Source: Streptomyces sp. Tue 6430
GTDB lineage: Bacteria; Actinomycetota; Actinomycetes; Streptomycetales; Streptomycetaceae
Direction: 5' to 3'
Length of the DNA stretch: 64,000 nt
Assembly: GCA_021568835.1 (NCBI GenBank)
Contig: JAKGSH010000001.1
Span: 124,001 to 188,000 of the forward strand
Below are positions 27,485 through 37,569 of this stretch, one piece after another. The notes beneath the pieces are model-generated. The model was not told the DNA's origin. It saw nothing but the letters and a program-made list of their open reading frames with translations, and did not search any database. Numbering within the stretch: position 1 is the stretch's first letter; every line of letters begins with the position of its first letter. Position numbers and translations under genes: made by a program.

Positions 27485-28141
27485 GACCGGACCCGCTCAA
27501 TGCCGGACTCAACTCGGCCCATGGGTTGGGGAGTCCACCGGTGACGGGACCGCAGACCGCCGCGCCGCGCTCGTGCGCGGTGCGCACGGCGAGCGGCACC
27601 AGCGCCTCCGGCACCCCGTAGACCAGGTGGCACAGCCGCTCGGGCGCCTGCCGGGCGGTCCACGCCGGTCTGCTGAACGCCGAGACGTACGTCGACCAGT
27701 GGCCCTCGAAGGTGACGGTCAGGTCGGCCAGCCGGGCGTACCCGACCGCCGGGTGGACGCCGGGATTCAGCACGACCGTCCCCGCCCCTGCCGCCGCAGC
27801 GCCCGCACCAGCCGGCGGCAGGCGGACAGACCGTCCGCGGTCGCCGTCACCCGGTCGAGGAAACAGCCGTCGGCCGCGTACCACTCGCGGTGCCGGCGCA
27901 CCTCGTCGGCGACCTCCGTGGCGTCCCGGATCCCGTAGTCGGTGTCCACGTACCCCAGCAGCCGCGCCCCCGCCGCGCGCAGCGCCGAGGCCGCCGCCGC
28001 GAACGCCGGGTCGGGCGCCTCGCCCGGCCCGTTCGCCGGGTTGAGGACGACCCCGTAGGTACCGGCGGCGGACCTGATCAGCCGGTGCCAGGCGCCCGGG
28101 TCCTCGGCCGGGTGGACGTACAGCGGAATCAGCAGGTTCAC
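27481..28141 (-). CDS. spherulation-specific family 4 (GH135-like) protein, two frameshifts
   Basis: Related to Sph3 (family GH135), which cleaves galactosaminogalactan in Aspergillus. Corrected length about 220 residues. The barrel begins LLIPLYVHPAEDPGAW. Then come YGVVLNPANGPG, LLGYVDTDYG, WYAADGCFLDRV, VVLNPGVHP and LTVTFEGHWSTY. The frame breaks at the C run 27785-27788 and, by inference, at about 27496, each by one missing base. The corrected end overlaps the GH114 start as GTGA. Where Sph3 has adjacent Asp-Glu, this protein has Asp-Arg. There is no signal peptide, so it may act in the cytoplasm or leave by an unusual route. GTG at 28141. Confidence 0.8.
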
Positions 28142-29031
28142 GGCGTGCCCTCACCTCCCCACAGCGCGGCGAGGGCGTCGTCGAGGGTGTGGACCGGACG
28201 CCAGCCCAGGGCCCGCGCGGCGGCGCCGATGTCCGAGCACTGCCAGGACACCCGGGCGGAACGGGCCGAGCCCGCCGCGCCCTCCTCCACCCGGCCCGCG
28301 AAACCCGCCTGCCGCACCATCCGCCGCACCAGCTCGCGCACCGGTACCGCCCGCCCGCCGCCGATGTTGAGGACGGGCGGCAGCGGACCGGGCGCCGTGA
28401 CCGCCAGCGCCACGGCCCGTGCCACGTCGCGCACGTCCACGAAGTCGCGGTACGCCGACAGGTCGCCCAGCCGCAGCACCGCCTCCGGGTCCGGGCCCGC
28501 CGCCCGCAGCAGCCCGGCGATCCGGCCCGGCAGCCCCGAGGCGGGCGCCCCCGGCCCCACCGGATTGCCCACCCGCAGCACCACCGCGTCCAGCCCGGAC
28601 GAGGTCACCGCGACCGTCCCCGCGAGCTTGGTGGCCCCGTACGGACCGGCCGGGCTGGTGGCCGCCGCCTCCGTCACCCGGGTGTCCACGGCGCCGGGCC
28701 CGTACTCGGCGGCCGAGCCGAGGTGGACCAGGCGGGCCGCCGGGGCCGCCGCGCGCAGCGCCGCGCACAGCACGGCGGGACCGCGGGCGTTGACCTCCGC
28801 GAGGGTCACGGCGTCGCCGCCGGTCGCGCCCGCGCAGTTGACGACGGTGTCGGGCGCGGCCGAGGCCAGGGTCTTCGCCAGCTGCTCCGGCCGGACGGCG
28901 GCGAGGTCGACGGGGAACTCGGCGGCGGGCGAACGTCCGCCGCCGAGGACCCGCGTGCCCGGCAGGGCCCGCAGCCGCTCGGCGACGTGGGCGCCCAGAT
29001 AGCCGGTGTGGCCGAGGACGAGAATGCGCAT
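28138..29031 (-). CDS. NAD(P)-dependent nucleotide-sugar reductase/epimerase
   Basis: Extended short-chain dehydrogenase of 297 residues, close in style to RmlD and WbpK-type 4-keto sugar reductases. It has the Rossmann start RILVLGHTGYLGAHVAERL, VVNCAGATGG, the catalytic YGATK and a C-terminal substrate part (LNIGGGRAVPVREL). It probably reduces or epimerises a 4-keto-6-deoxy nucleotide sugar made by the dehydratase two genes upstream. It overlaps the spherulin gene by 4 nt (GTGA) and follows the nucleotidyltransferase by 7 nt. Confidence 0.85.
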   Translation of the reverse strand: MRILVLGHTGYLGAHVAERLRALPGTRVLGGGRSPAAEFPVDLAAVRPEQLAKTLASAAPDTVVNCAGATGGDAVTLAEVNARGPAVLCAALRAAAPAARLVHLGSAAEYGPGAVDTRVTEAAATSPAGPYGATKLAGTVAVTSSGLDAVVLRVGNPVGPGAPASGLPGRIAGLLRAAGPDPEAVLRLGDLSAYRDFVDVRDVARAVALAVTAPGPLPPVLNIGGGRAVPVRELVRRMVRQAGFAGRVEEGAAGSARSARVSWQCSDIGAAARALGWRPVHTLDDALAALWGGEGTP

Positions 29032-29038
29032 GTGGCGC

Positions 29039-29752
29039 TCAGGCTCCCTTGAGCAGCAGCGACCGGCGGCTGGTGAACTCGGCGTTGGCCCGGTCGTAGT
29101 CGTCCGGACGGCCGATGTCCAGCCAGTACCCGTCGAAGTCGTAGGCGTGCGGCGCGTCGCCGGCCTTCAGCAGGTCGAGGACCAACTCGTCGAAACCCAG
29201 CGGCAGTCCGGCCGTGTACCCGTCCAGTGTCGAACGCGTCAGGCCGTAGACGCCCATCGACACCCGGTAGTCCATGCTCGGCTTCTCGGTGAACGCCACG
29301 ACCTTGCTGTCGGTGGTGGTCAGCACCCCGAAGTCGATGTGCACCCTGCGGGCGTACGTCGCTATGGTCAGCGGCGCGCCCGACTCGCGGTGCCGGAGCA
29401 GGACGTCGGCGTAGTCGAGGTCGGTCAGGACGTCGCCGTTCATCACCAGGAACGTCTCCGGCAGCCGGTCGCGCAGTGTCAGCAGCGGGCCCATGGTGCC
29501 CAGCGGGCTCTCCTCGGTGGCGTAGTCGACGGCCAGGCCCCACTGGGTGCCGTCGCCGACGTACGCGCGGATGATCTCGCCGAGGTGGCCGATGGCGATG
29601 GTGCAGCTGGTGAAGCCGGCCGTGGCGAGCTGGCGCAGCACGATCTCCAGGATGGCGTGCTGGTCGCCGATGGGGACGAGCGGCTTGGGCAGCGCGGTGG
29701 TGTACGGCCGCAGCCGGACGCCCTTGCCTCCGGCCAGGATCACTGCGTGCAT
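29039..29752 (-). CDS. sugar-1-phosphate nucleotidyltransferase
   Basis: A 237-residue cytoplasmic enzyme that activates a sugar 1-phosphate to a nucleotide sugar. The signature HAVILAGGKGVRLRPYT is followed by the lysine region ALPKPLVPIGDQH, the metal site FLVMNGDVLTDLDY, and FTEKPSMDYRVSMGVYGL. The length and the end (FDGYWLDIGRPDDYDRANAE) match the short bacterial GT-A transferases that supply exopolysaccharide pathways. The base and sugar are not determined by sequence. It lies inside the polysaccharide operon. Confidence 0.92.
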   Translation of the reverse strand: MHAVILAGGKGVRLRPYTTALPKPLVPIGDQHAILEIVLRQLATAGFTSCTIAIGHLGEIIRAYVGDGTQWGLAVDYATEESPLGTMGPLLTLRDRLPETFLVMNGDVLTDLDYADVLLRHRESGAPLTIATYARRVHIDFGVLTTTDSKVVAFTEKPSMDYRVSMGVYGLTRSTLDGYTAGLPLGFDELVLDLLKAGDAPHAYDFDGYWLDIGRPDDYDRANAEFTSRRSLLLKGA

Positions 29753-29794
29753 GGGGCTCCTCCTTCATGCCTGTGCGGGGACGTGCCGGACGGG

Positions 29795-30794
29795 TCAGAT
29801 GTTGTAGATGCCGGTCTTGTAGCGCGCCAGGTTGCCCGGGTCGCGGAAGAACTCCACGGTGTGCGCGAGGCCTTCCTCCAGGGTGTGGGCGGGCTGCCAG
29901 CCGGTGGCGGCGGCGAGCCGGCTCGCGTCGGCGACCAGCCGCAGCACCTCGGAGTTCGCCGGCCGGATGCGGGCGGCGTCCTCGCGCACGTCGAGCGCGG
30001 TGTCCATCACCTTGCCGATCAGCGCGACCAGGTCCCCGACCGAGATCTCCCCGCCGGTGCCGGCGTTGAAGGTGCGGCCCACGACCCGGTCGGCGGGGGC
30101 CGAGCCCACCGCGAGGAACGCCTGCGCGGTGTCCTCGACGAACGTGAAGTCCCGCGTGGGACGCAGGTCGCCGAGGGTGATCGTCCGCTCCCGGCGGCCA
30201 CCTGCCCGATGACGGTGGGAATGACCGCGCGCATCGACTGGCGGGGCCCGAAGGTGTTGAACGGCCGCAGTGTGACCACGGGGTGTCGAAGCTCGCGTGG
30301 TAGCTGTCGGCGAGCCGGTCCCCGCCCGCTTTCGAAGCGGCGTACGGGGACTGGGTGTTGATGGGGTGGTCCTCGGTGATCGGCACGGTCCGCGCGGTGC
30401 CGTACGTCTCGCTGGTGGAGGTGTGCACGAGCCGGGGCGTGCCCAGCGCGCGGACCGCCTCCAGCACGTTGAGGGTGCCGGTGACGTTGGTGTCCACGTA
30501 ACTGTGGGGTGCCTGGTAGGAGTACGGGATCGCGATCAGCGCGGCCAGGTGGTAGGCCACGTCGGCGCCGTCGAGGAGCCCGCGGACCGAGCCGGGATCC
30601 CGGACGTCGCCGAGGACGATCTCCACCTGGTCCAGGACGTCCGGGTGCAGTGTCTCCAACCAGCCGTAGGAGGAGAAGGAGTTGTACTGGGCCATGGCTC
30701 TCACCCGGTGGCCGGAGGCGACCAGCGCCTCGGTGAGGTGCGAGCCGATGAAACCCTCGGCTCCGGTGACGGCGGCGAGCGGTGCGGAGGTCAA
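29795..30794 (-). CDS. LegB-like nucleotide-sugar 4,6-dehydratase, two frameshifts
   Basis: NAD-dependent dehydratase that makes a 4-keto-6-deoxy nucleotide sugar. The start AVTGAEGFIGSHLTEALVAS, followed by the motif VRAMAQYNSFSSYGWLE, is typical of LegB-type UDP-N-acetylglucosamine 4,6-dehydratases. The catalytic region is TSETYG with SPYAASKAGGD. The frame breaks at about 30279 (CCGGTGGTC lost a base) and about 30194. With both corrected, VVTLRPFNTFGPRQS and DFTFVEDTAQAFLAVG join into about 333 residues. The likely start is the TTG at 30794 with GGAAGGA upstream. It implies an amino- or 6-deoxy-sugar building block for the polymer. Confidence 0.87.
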
Positions 30795-30878
30795 CTTGTT
30801 TGATCCTTCCGGTCGTTGACGGTCATGGGTGGTGTTGCCGGTGGTCGTCGGGGCGTGGGCGGCGGAGCGGGCGTGCCG

Positions 30879-32289
30879 TCAGGCGTGCGGGGCCGGACGG
30901 CCGAGGAGCCACAGCGCGCACCCGGCCAGACAGAGCGCGGCGGCGCCGCAGCACAGGGGCAGGGCGGCCGGGCCGGGGGCAGCCGGAACAGGGCGGCCGC
31001 CGAGGCGCCGGCCGCGGCCGTGAGGCAGATCGCGGCGGACGGCCAGGCCGCCCGAACGCCTGGAGCAGCAGCCCGGTCCACAGCGCGGCGGCGAGCGGCA
31101 GCAGGACGGCCGGATCGGCGCCGGTGAGCAGGGCCGCGGGCAGCAGCGGCAGGACGTACGCGAGCAGGCAGAGGGCGAGGACGCCGGCCGAGCGCAGCAG
31201 GAAGCCGGCGGGCGTCGCGGCGGCGCGCAGCGCGGCGACGGACAGCCCGCGGTAGCGGTACAGCAACCACTCCGCCGGTCCCATGCTGACGGTCAGCACG
31301 ATCACGGCGTACGGCTCCTCGTGGCCCTCCAGCAGCACCAGCACCCCGGCCGCCAGCCCGAACAGCCCGTACGGCAGCGACCGCAGCAGCCCCGGCCGGG
31401 CCGCGGCCGGCGCCGGCGGGACGGCGAGGACGGTGCGCAGCGCGTGGCCGGTGGCGGCGAGCACGGCGAGCAGCGCCAGCAGCGGCAGCCCGACCCGCAG
31501 CGACGGCGCGAGGTCCCACCACGGCAGCACGGCACCACCGGCGATCAGCGGACCGAGCGCGGCCAGCAGCAGCCGCTCCGGCCCAGCACCAGCAGCACGC
31601 CGGCCGCCGCCAGGTACACCGACTGCGCGGCCGCGACCAGCGTCACCGGCCCGCCCCGGCGACCGGCGCGGCGGCGGCCGTGGCGACCGCCGCCCCGAGG
31701 GGCGCGCCGAGGAGGAGGGTACGGCCGGCCTCGCGGCGCCCGGCCGCCATCCGCAGGTGGGCCCGGTGCCCCAGCGCCTGCCCCCAGGCCCAGGAGAGCA
31801 GCGCGGCCACCACCAGCACGGCGGTGTGGCGGCCGGCGTCCCACAGGGGCGCGGTCAGCGGGTAGGCCAGGCCCGGCAGGGCGAACAGGGCGCCCCGCAG
31901 CAGACAGCGCACGGTGTCCGGGCGCCAGGGGTCGGGCGCGGGCGCGGGTTCGGGGAAGGTCCGCGGCACCCTCTCGTACAGCGCGGAGGCGAGCGAGAAC
32001 AGGTCCGGGTGGCCGTACCGCTCCTTGATCACGGAGGCGGACAGGCCCTCCGCCTCCAGCAGCGCGGCCACCTCGTAGGGGTGGACGGCGGGGCCGACGC
32101 GGTCGGCGAGTTCGGCGGCCAGGGCGCTGACCGCCTCCTCGTCGGGGCCCGCCGGGGCAGCCGGACGGCGAGGGTGTCCTCGTCCAGGGCCCAGCGCGGG
32201 CGGCGGCGGGGCGGGCGGGGCGTCGCCAGCCGCAGCGCCAGCGTGTCCTGTTCGGCGCCGCCGGGTTCGAGGAACATCGGCCCGCTCAT
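30879..32289 (-). CDS. polytopic membrane protein of the polysaccharide locus, five frameshifts
   Basis: I do not recognise this family. With five single-base corrections (about 30970, 31050, 31580, 31648 and 32155) the pieces form one protein of about 471 residues. Residues 1 to about 125 are cytoplasmic and end in a small helical domain with EVAALLEAEGLSASVIKERY and LFSLASALYERVPRTF. Some ten hydrophobic helices follow, for example LLRGALFALPGLAYPL and YAVIVLTVSMGPAEWLLYRY. The start overlaps the glycosyltransferase stop as ATGA. Its place beside a PelF-like enzyme suggests the polymer exporter or synthase membrane subunit, the role PelG plays in Pel loci. That role is inferred from context. 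Confidence 0.7.
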
Positions 32290-33796
32290 CCGGCGAGGCT
32301 CCCCGTGCCGGTGACCGCCGGGGCGGGCAGGACGATCCGATCGGGCAACTCCTTTCTCACCGTGGGCAGTTCACGGTAGATGGCGCGGAACGTGTCGATG
32401 GTCTGCCGCAGGGTGAACTGCTCGATCACCCGCAGCCGTGCCGCCTCGCCCATCGCCCGGCGCCGCGCCGGGTCGCCCAGCAGTTCCAGCGCGGCGGCGG
32501 CCATCGCGGCCGGATCGCGCGGCGGCACCACCAGACCGGTCTCGCCGACCGCCTCCCGGACCCCGCCCACGTCGGTGGAGACGGTGGCCCGTCCGCACGA
32601 CATGGCCTCGATCAGCGTGAACGGGAAACCCTCGCTGATGCTGGACAGCATCACGACGTTGCCGGCCGCGTAGGCGTCCTTGATGTCGTCGACGCGGCCC
32701 TCGAAGGTGACGGCGTCCGCGTGCCCCAGCCCGGCGGCCAGCGCCTCGCACCGCTCCCGGTACGCCTCCCCGCCCCGCGGCGTCCCGCCGAACAGCCGCA
32801 GCCGCACGTCCGGCAGCCGGGCCCGCACCAGGGCGAAGGCCCGGATCAGGGTCTCCAGGTCCTTGATCGGATCGACCCGGCCCGCCCAGCTGAGGGTGAG
32901 CGCCCGCGGCTCGGGCCCGGCCGGCGGGAACGCGGCGGGGTCCACCCCGTTGTAGACGGTGCGGATCGACTCCGGGGCGGCGCCGCCCTGTTCCTCCCAC
33001 AGCCGGTTGTACCGGTTTCCCGGGGTGATCAGCGCGGCCCGGCGGTAGGTCTCCTCCGCCAGCAGCCGGAAGAAGCCGAGGACGACCGCCTTCACCGGCC
33101 AGCGGTAGGGGGCGGTGCGGTAACCCAGGTAGCGCTCCCGCAGGTAGACGCCGTGCTCGGTCAACAGCAGTGGCACACCGTGCCGTTCGAGGGCGGCGAG
33201 GCCGGGCAGGGCCGCGACGCCGCCGCTCACCGCGTGCGCGACCCCGCTCTCCGGCGGCGGTACGGCCAGCGGGCGCAGGGCGTGTTCCAGCAGGGCCGTC
33301 GCGGTCAGCGCGTCATGGACGGTCGGCCGGGCCTCGCGGACGGCCAGACCGGGACGGTTCCACACCGAGGTCAGCAGGGCGATCGCCCGGTCGCCCCGCA
33401 GGAACGCGCTCAGACCGCCGTCCGCCGCCGCCCTTGCCATGGTGTACAGGGCGGGCGCGAACCCGTCCTGGGCGCAGGGGTCGAGGAGTGCGGTGAGGAA
33501 CCGTTCGTAGGCGGCGGCGAGCCGGTCGCGGGACCGGCCGCGTGGCGGGCGCCCCTCGGGCGGGGCGCCCCACAGGGGGACGGACCGCACCCGCGTGACG
33601 TGCGCGGCAGCTCCCACACCAGGGGTTCGCGTCCCGTGCCGGTGACGGCGAGGACGTCGAAGTCGATGTCGGGCATGCCCTGGACGAGTTGGTCGCACCA
33701 GACGCTCACGCCGCCGTGGCTGTGCGGATAGGTGCCTTCGGTGAGCAGGGTGACGCGCGTCGCGCCGGGGCGTCGCGCGCCGTGGGGAACGTGCAT
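32286..33796 (-). CDS. PelF-like GT4 glycosyltransferase, single-base frameshift
   Basis: Cytoplasmic processive glycosyltransferase of the GT-B fold, about 503 residues after correction. The N-terminal domain has the PelF hallmark VTLLTEGTYPHSHGGVSVWC and FDVLAVTGTG. The acceptor domain continues with LLTEHGVYLRERYLGY and ALITPGNRYNRLWEEQGG. The nucleotide-sugar domain has SWAGRVDPIKDLETLIRAF and the E-x7-E motif SEGFPFTLIEAMSCG. The frame breaks at about 33606, where one G is missing in CTGCCGGCGCAC. ATG at 33796 with GGAG upstream. It is the likely polymerase of the locus and is coupled to the membrane protein gene. Confidence 0.9.
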
Positions 33797-33930
33797 CGAG
33801 GTGCTCCACGGCCGAGGTGTGGGGTGGTCGTGCCCGGCGGCGGGCCCCGCCGGGGAGCCGTTTCGCCAGTGGCGGTCCCGGCCGCGGGCGGGCGGCCGGG
33901 ACCTTCGGTGGGGTGCGGTCGGTGCGCCGT

Positions 33931-36071
33931 TCAGTTCCCGGCGGAGGACGCGACGGGCTCGGTGACGCCCGCCGGGACGCGGGTGTCCGGGGCCGGGGCG
34001 GTGACCGCGGCGGCGGGAGCGCCGGTGGCCGGGGCGGAGTCGGCCGGGGCGGGCGTGGAGGCCGGCAGGGTGAGGGTGAGCGGGGTGCCGGCGGAGGGCG
34101 TCCAGCCGGACACCAGGCCCGCGTACGGCGCGCCGAACGCGGCGCCGTTCAGCGTGGAGCCGGTGGGCAGGGTCGCGGGGATCCGGAGCCCGGCCGGTGC
34201 CTCGACGGTGACCGTGCCGCCGATGCGGTAGGCCGTGGCCTCGCCGCTCCGCAGGGCGCCGCGCCAGGCGGCCCGGCGCGCCAGCTCGGTGCCGATCTCG
34301 CTCATCCGCGGGTTCACCACGGGGGCGTCGTCCGCGAACAGCGCCGCGTAGCGGTCGAGGACGCCGCTCAGCACCGGGTAGGCGATGCGGTCCTCGGCGA
34401 GGTTCGACTGGTGGATGAAGTGCGGCCTGGGGTCGTTGGACAGCACGTGTCCGAGGGCGATCCGCGTCTCCAGCGGCACGATGTGCCCGGTGTAGCCGGT
34501 GGCCGGGTCCAGCGGGGCGCGAGGCAGGTGGTGGTCGCCGGGTTGTCCTCGCAGATGCCGCTGCCGCCCTGGGCGCGGCTCGTGTAGATCCAGTTGTACT
34601 CGTCGACCTGCTCGGCGGCGCGGCCCGCGTTGTAGAAGACGTTCATCGGGTAGCGGGGGACGGTGGTCGCCGGGCCGACCGGACGCTGGTCGGGCTCACG
34701 GGAGTTGTCCGAACCGAGCCAGGTGACGCCGTTGTCGCCGAGGGCGAGCGCCAGGTTCGGGTTGTCCACCGGCTGCTGCGGCAGCACCTTCATGCCCGAG
34801 TGCTCGCCGGTGACCAACTCGTCGTTCTCCAGGGGGAGTCCCGCCCTCTCGCCCCACGCCCGGTTGGCCGCGATCTCGTCCGCGATCTCGTTGCGGCTCA
34901 CCCACCGCGTGGTGCCGTCGGCGTCGGTGGCGCACTTCCACGGCACCACCGAGATGTCCTGCACACAGCCGAGGAAGGCGTGCGTGTAGGTGTGGTTGAT
35001 CCAGCGGAACGCGTCGCGTCCGGCGATCAGCCGGTCGGCGAGCGGGTCGGCGCCGGCGTTGTCCTCGCGGTGGTCGACGCTGCCCGCGCCGTTGTAGGCG
35101 AAGTCGAGGGTGAGGCCGTGCTCCCGCTGCCAGGAGACGGCGTGGTCGACGTCGGCGGGCGTCATCCGGATCGGGTCCGGGGCGGCGTTCGGGTCGGTGC
35201 AGTCGACGTCGCCCGGGGTGCAGTTCAGCGTGGTGTTCCAGCGGTCGTCGGCGGCGAACACGTCGTCCACGTGCACCGCGAAGTAGTTCCGGGAGGAGCC
35301 CAGGTGCACACCGCCGGTCATCCACTCCACGATGCCGCGGGCCAGCAGCCGGAACTGCTGCTGGTACCGGTTGTAGACGAACGTGACGACCAGCTCGCGC
35401 CGCCCGTCGTGCCGGTACTCGCCCACCAGGGAGCCCCGGGTCGCCCGGCCCGGGATCGGCGCGTCGACGTAGGAGGTGAAGTCGGCGCCCGCGACGGGGG
35501 TCGACAGGTAGGCGTAACTCTCCCCGACGGTCGGGTCGTTGTCCTCGAACGGCACGGAGCCGTCCAGGTAGCCGAAGGGTCCGGCCAGTCCGGCGGCGGT
35601 CGCCGACGCCCGCACGCCGTCGAGGCTGCCGGAGTAGCCGCCGTACGCCGGATACTGCAGCCCGGCTTCCGGACGCGCGTAGGTGTAGGCGTCGACCTGC
35701 GGCACCGCGTACGTCCGCTCGTAGTCCGCGAGGGCCGCCATCTCGGTGGAACCGGCCGGGAACGGGTTGTCGTTCGGCAGCACCACGGCCTGGTACCTGG
35801 CGCGCGGCCGGCCGTCCACGGTGTCGGCCAGGAAGCCGCCGTCGATCACGGGCCGGTCCGCCCGCGTCAGGTCGATCTCGGTGTACGGCGTGCCGGCCGT
35901 GTCGAGTTCGGCCGCGATGGCGTCGGTGGCCGGGCCCCCGTCGCTGACCACCAGCACCCGCAGGTCGACGCGGGGTGCGGTGGTGTCGGCGTGTGCCGTG
36001 CCGGCCGGCAGGCCGAGCGCGGCGATGAGCGCGCCGACCGTGAGCACGGTGGTGCGTATGGTCCGCTTCAT
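33931..36071 (-). CDS. secreted Agd3/PelA-like polysaccharide deacetylase, single-base frameshift
   Basis: About 713 residues after correction at the G run 34514-34517. A Sec signal (1-28, LGLPAGTAHA) is followed by an N-terminal domain (LRVLVVSDGGPATDAIAAEL). The catalytic barrel has FAVHVDDVFAADDRW (metal-binding aspartates), LDFAYNGAGSVDHRED and INHTYTHAFLGC (H-x3-H), with GEHSGMKVLPQQP. The C-terminal domain has HFIHQSNLAEDRIAYPVL, then beta-rich sequence. This layout resembles the fungal galactosaminogalactan deacetylase Agd3 and the deacetylase part of PelA. It would partly N-deacetylate the exported polymer and so make it cationic. First gene of the operon. Confidence 0.78.
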
Positions 36072-36497
36072 GCGGTGAAGTCCCCTCCCCGGGCAGGGGT
36101 GAGCACGGCTCCCGTGGAGCGGACGCACCCCCTCGCGCGACGCCGGCGTCCCCCTCAGAAGCCGGTCGTCGACGCATCCGTCGCGTCACATGGTGATGTC
36201 TGTGTGTAGCTTTCGTGGTGGTGTTGCGAAACATGACGGAAAAGTGCAGGTGGCCAACGAGGTGCCGGTGGAACCGGAAGGGCCGCGACGTCGTCCGCCG
36301 GTACGCCGTGGTGCCTGGTGGCGCGAGGGAAGCGCTTGCTGGTCCGGGGCCCGGAGGGCGTACCGGCGGACCGGACCGGCCCGCCGGGCCCGGGGCCCGC
36401 GATCCCGGCCGCGAGGTGGTACCGCTCACGGGCCGGTTTCGGATCACGGGCCGATTTCAGGTCAACCTGGCTTTCCGTGAATCTTTTTGACGAATTG
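36072..36497. other. intergenic region, presumed promoter of the polysaccharide operon
   Basis: Separates the deacetylase gene from a secreted-protein gene on the same strand. It should hold the promoter of the eight-gene locus, but I cannot point to a convincing -10/-35 pair or operator. The open plus-strand frames here show no protein features. Confidence 0.4.
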
Positions 36498-37022
36498 TCA
36501 GGCGCACAGGACGCGGGTCTCGGGCGTGTGCACCGGTCCGCCGCTGACGCTCGTGGTGTCGCTGAACTCGGCGTAGAAGTACGAGTAGAAGCCGATGTTG
36601 CCGTTGCAGCCCGAGTCGGCGGCGATCTGGAGCGTCAGCGTGACGGTGCGGCTCTGGCCGGGCGGGACGGTGGCCCCGTAGTTGGCGCCGAGGTTCGCCG
36701 GTCCGGTCCCGGAACAGGGGGTGGCGCCGGCGGCCGTCGCCAGGGAGCAGCCGGTGAAGGCGTACTTCAGGTCGGGGCGCTGGGTGGTCAGCCAGGTCGG
36801 GTCGATCGTCTGGTACACGAACCAGATGTCGTAGGTCTTGTTGTTGGTGATCGTCATCGACAGGTTCACCGTGCCGCCGGGCGTGGTGGTCGCGCTGTCG
36901 GTGGCGAACGTCAGCGCGGCCGGGGCCGGGTCCGCGCTCGCGGCGGGCGTCAGGCCGAACACGGCCAGGACGACGGCGAGGACGGTGCTGAGTCCGAGGC
37001 GTCTCATCAGTGGTGATCGCAT
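36498..37022 (-). CDS. secreted protein of unknown function
   Basis: About 174 residues. It starts at ATG 37022, or perhaps the in-frame ATG at 37007. A Sec signal ending in TPAASA precedes a mature domain of about 145 residues that looks like an immunoglobulin-type beta-sandwich: GGTVNLSMTITNNKTYDIWF and GQSRTVTLTLQIAADSGC are strand pairs. Four cysteines could make two disulfides. I do not recognise a named family. It lies upstream of the polysaccharide operon on the same strand, so it may be a cell-surface partner of the polymer, but nothing in the sequence proves this. Confidence 0.7.
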   Translation of the reverse strand: MRSPLMRRLGLSTVLAVVLAVFGLTPAASADPAPAALTFATDSATTTPGGTVNLSMTITNNKTYDIWFVYQTIDPTWLTTQRPDLKYAFTGCSLATAAGATPCSGTGPANLGANYGATVPPGQSRTVTLTLQIAADSGCNGNIGFYSYFYAEFSDTTSVSGGPVHTPETRVLCA

Positions 37023-37569
37023 GAGTCGGGAGGCTAGGCAGGCGCGGCCGCCCCGTCTGCTCCGCCGGGCGGCCGCGGGCCCCTGGCGGCCGGAAGTGTG
37101 CCCCGTGTGAAGGCGGTGTGGCGAAGGTGTGTCGATGTCGGGAGGTCGGCAAACGCGCACGGTGTTCGCTCTGTGACACAGGGGAGTGGAGGTGCGGGCG
37201 GTGGCGCCCGGCCCCGGGGTCGGTCCGGAGGATTTGGCGCGTACGGCCGCGCCCGGCCCGCGCCCGACGCGTGGGCGGGCGGCGGCTTCTCGGCCATCCG
37301 CAGGTTTCCGGCCGCCCGCGCGCCGCCCTCCGTGCCGCCCGTGCGCCGCCTTCGGTGCCGTCCGCGTGCCGCCCTCCGCGCGCCCGCGCGTCGTCGCCTT
37401 CGGTGCCGCGGCCGGTGTTCCGTCGCGCACCCCCCGTACCGTCGGCCTTCACGTGGGCGCCATCCGTGCCTTCCCCCGCGTTGCGTGCCCTTGGAACACT
37501 CCTTGCGCGCGCACTTCCTCAGCGAACGACCGGCCGCCGAACCCGCCCCGCACGAGAGGTTCTTCATCC
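37023..37569. other. divergent intergenic region with degenerate repeats
   Basis: Between the secreted-protein gene and the second phospholipase gene. At about 37310-37425 there are four imperfect units of the type GCGCCGCCTTCGGTGCCG. They read on the minus strand as low-complexity basic sequence, with no sign of a gene. Promoters for both flanking genes must lie here. Confidence 0.5.

Noticed and set aside
26678..36071. Frameshifted genes of the polysaccharide locus considered as a decayed, nonfunctional cluster
   Set aside because: All breaks are -1 losses of the same type seen in tkt and pcaI, and every corrected frame restores full domains and operon overlaps, so sequencing error is more likely.
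36190..37016. Plus-strand open frames over the secreted-protein gene and its flank
   Set aside because: No start with a ribosome binding site and no protein features; the minus-strand gene with a signal peptide is the real one.
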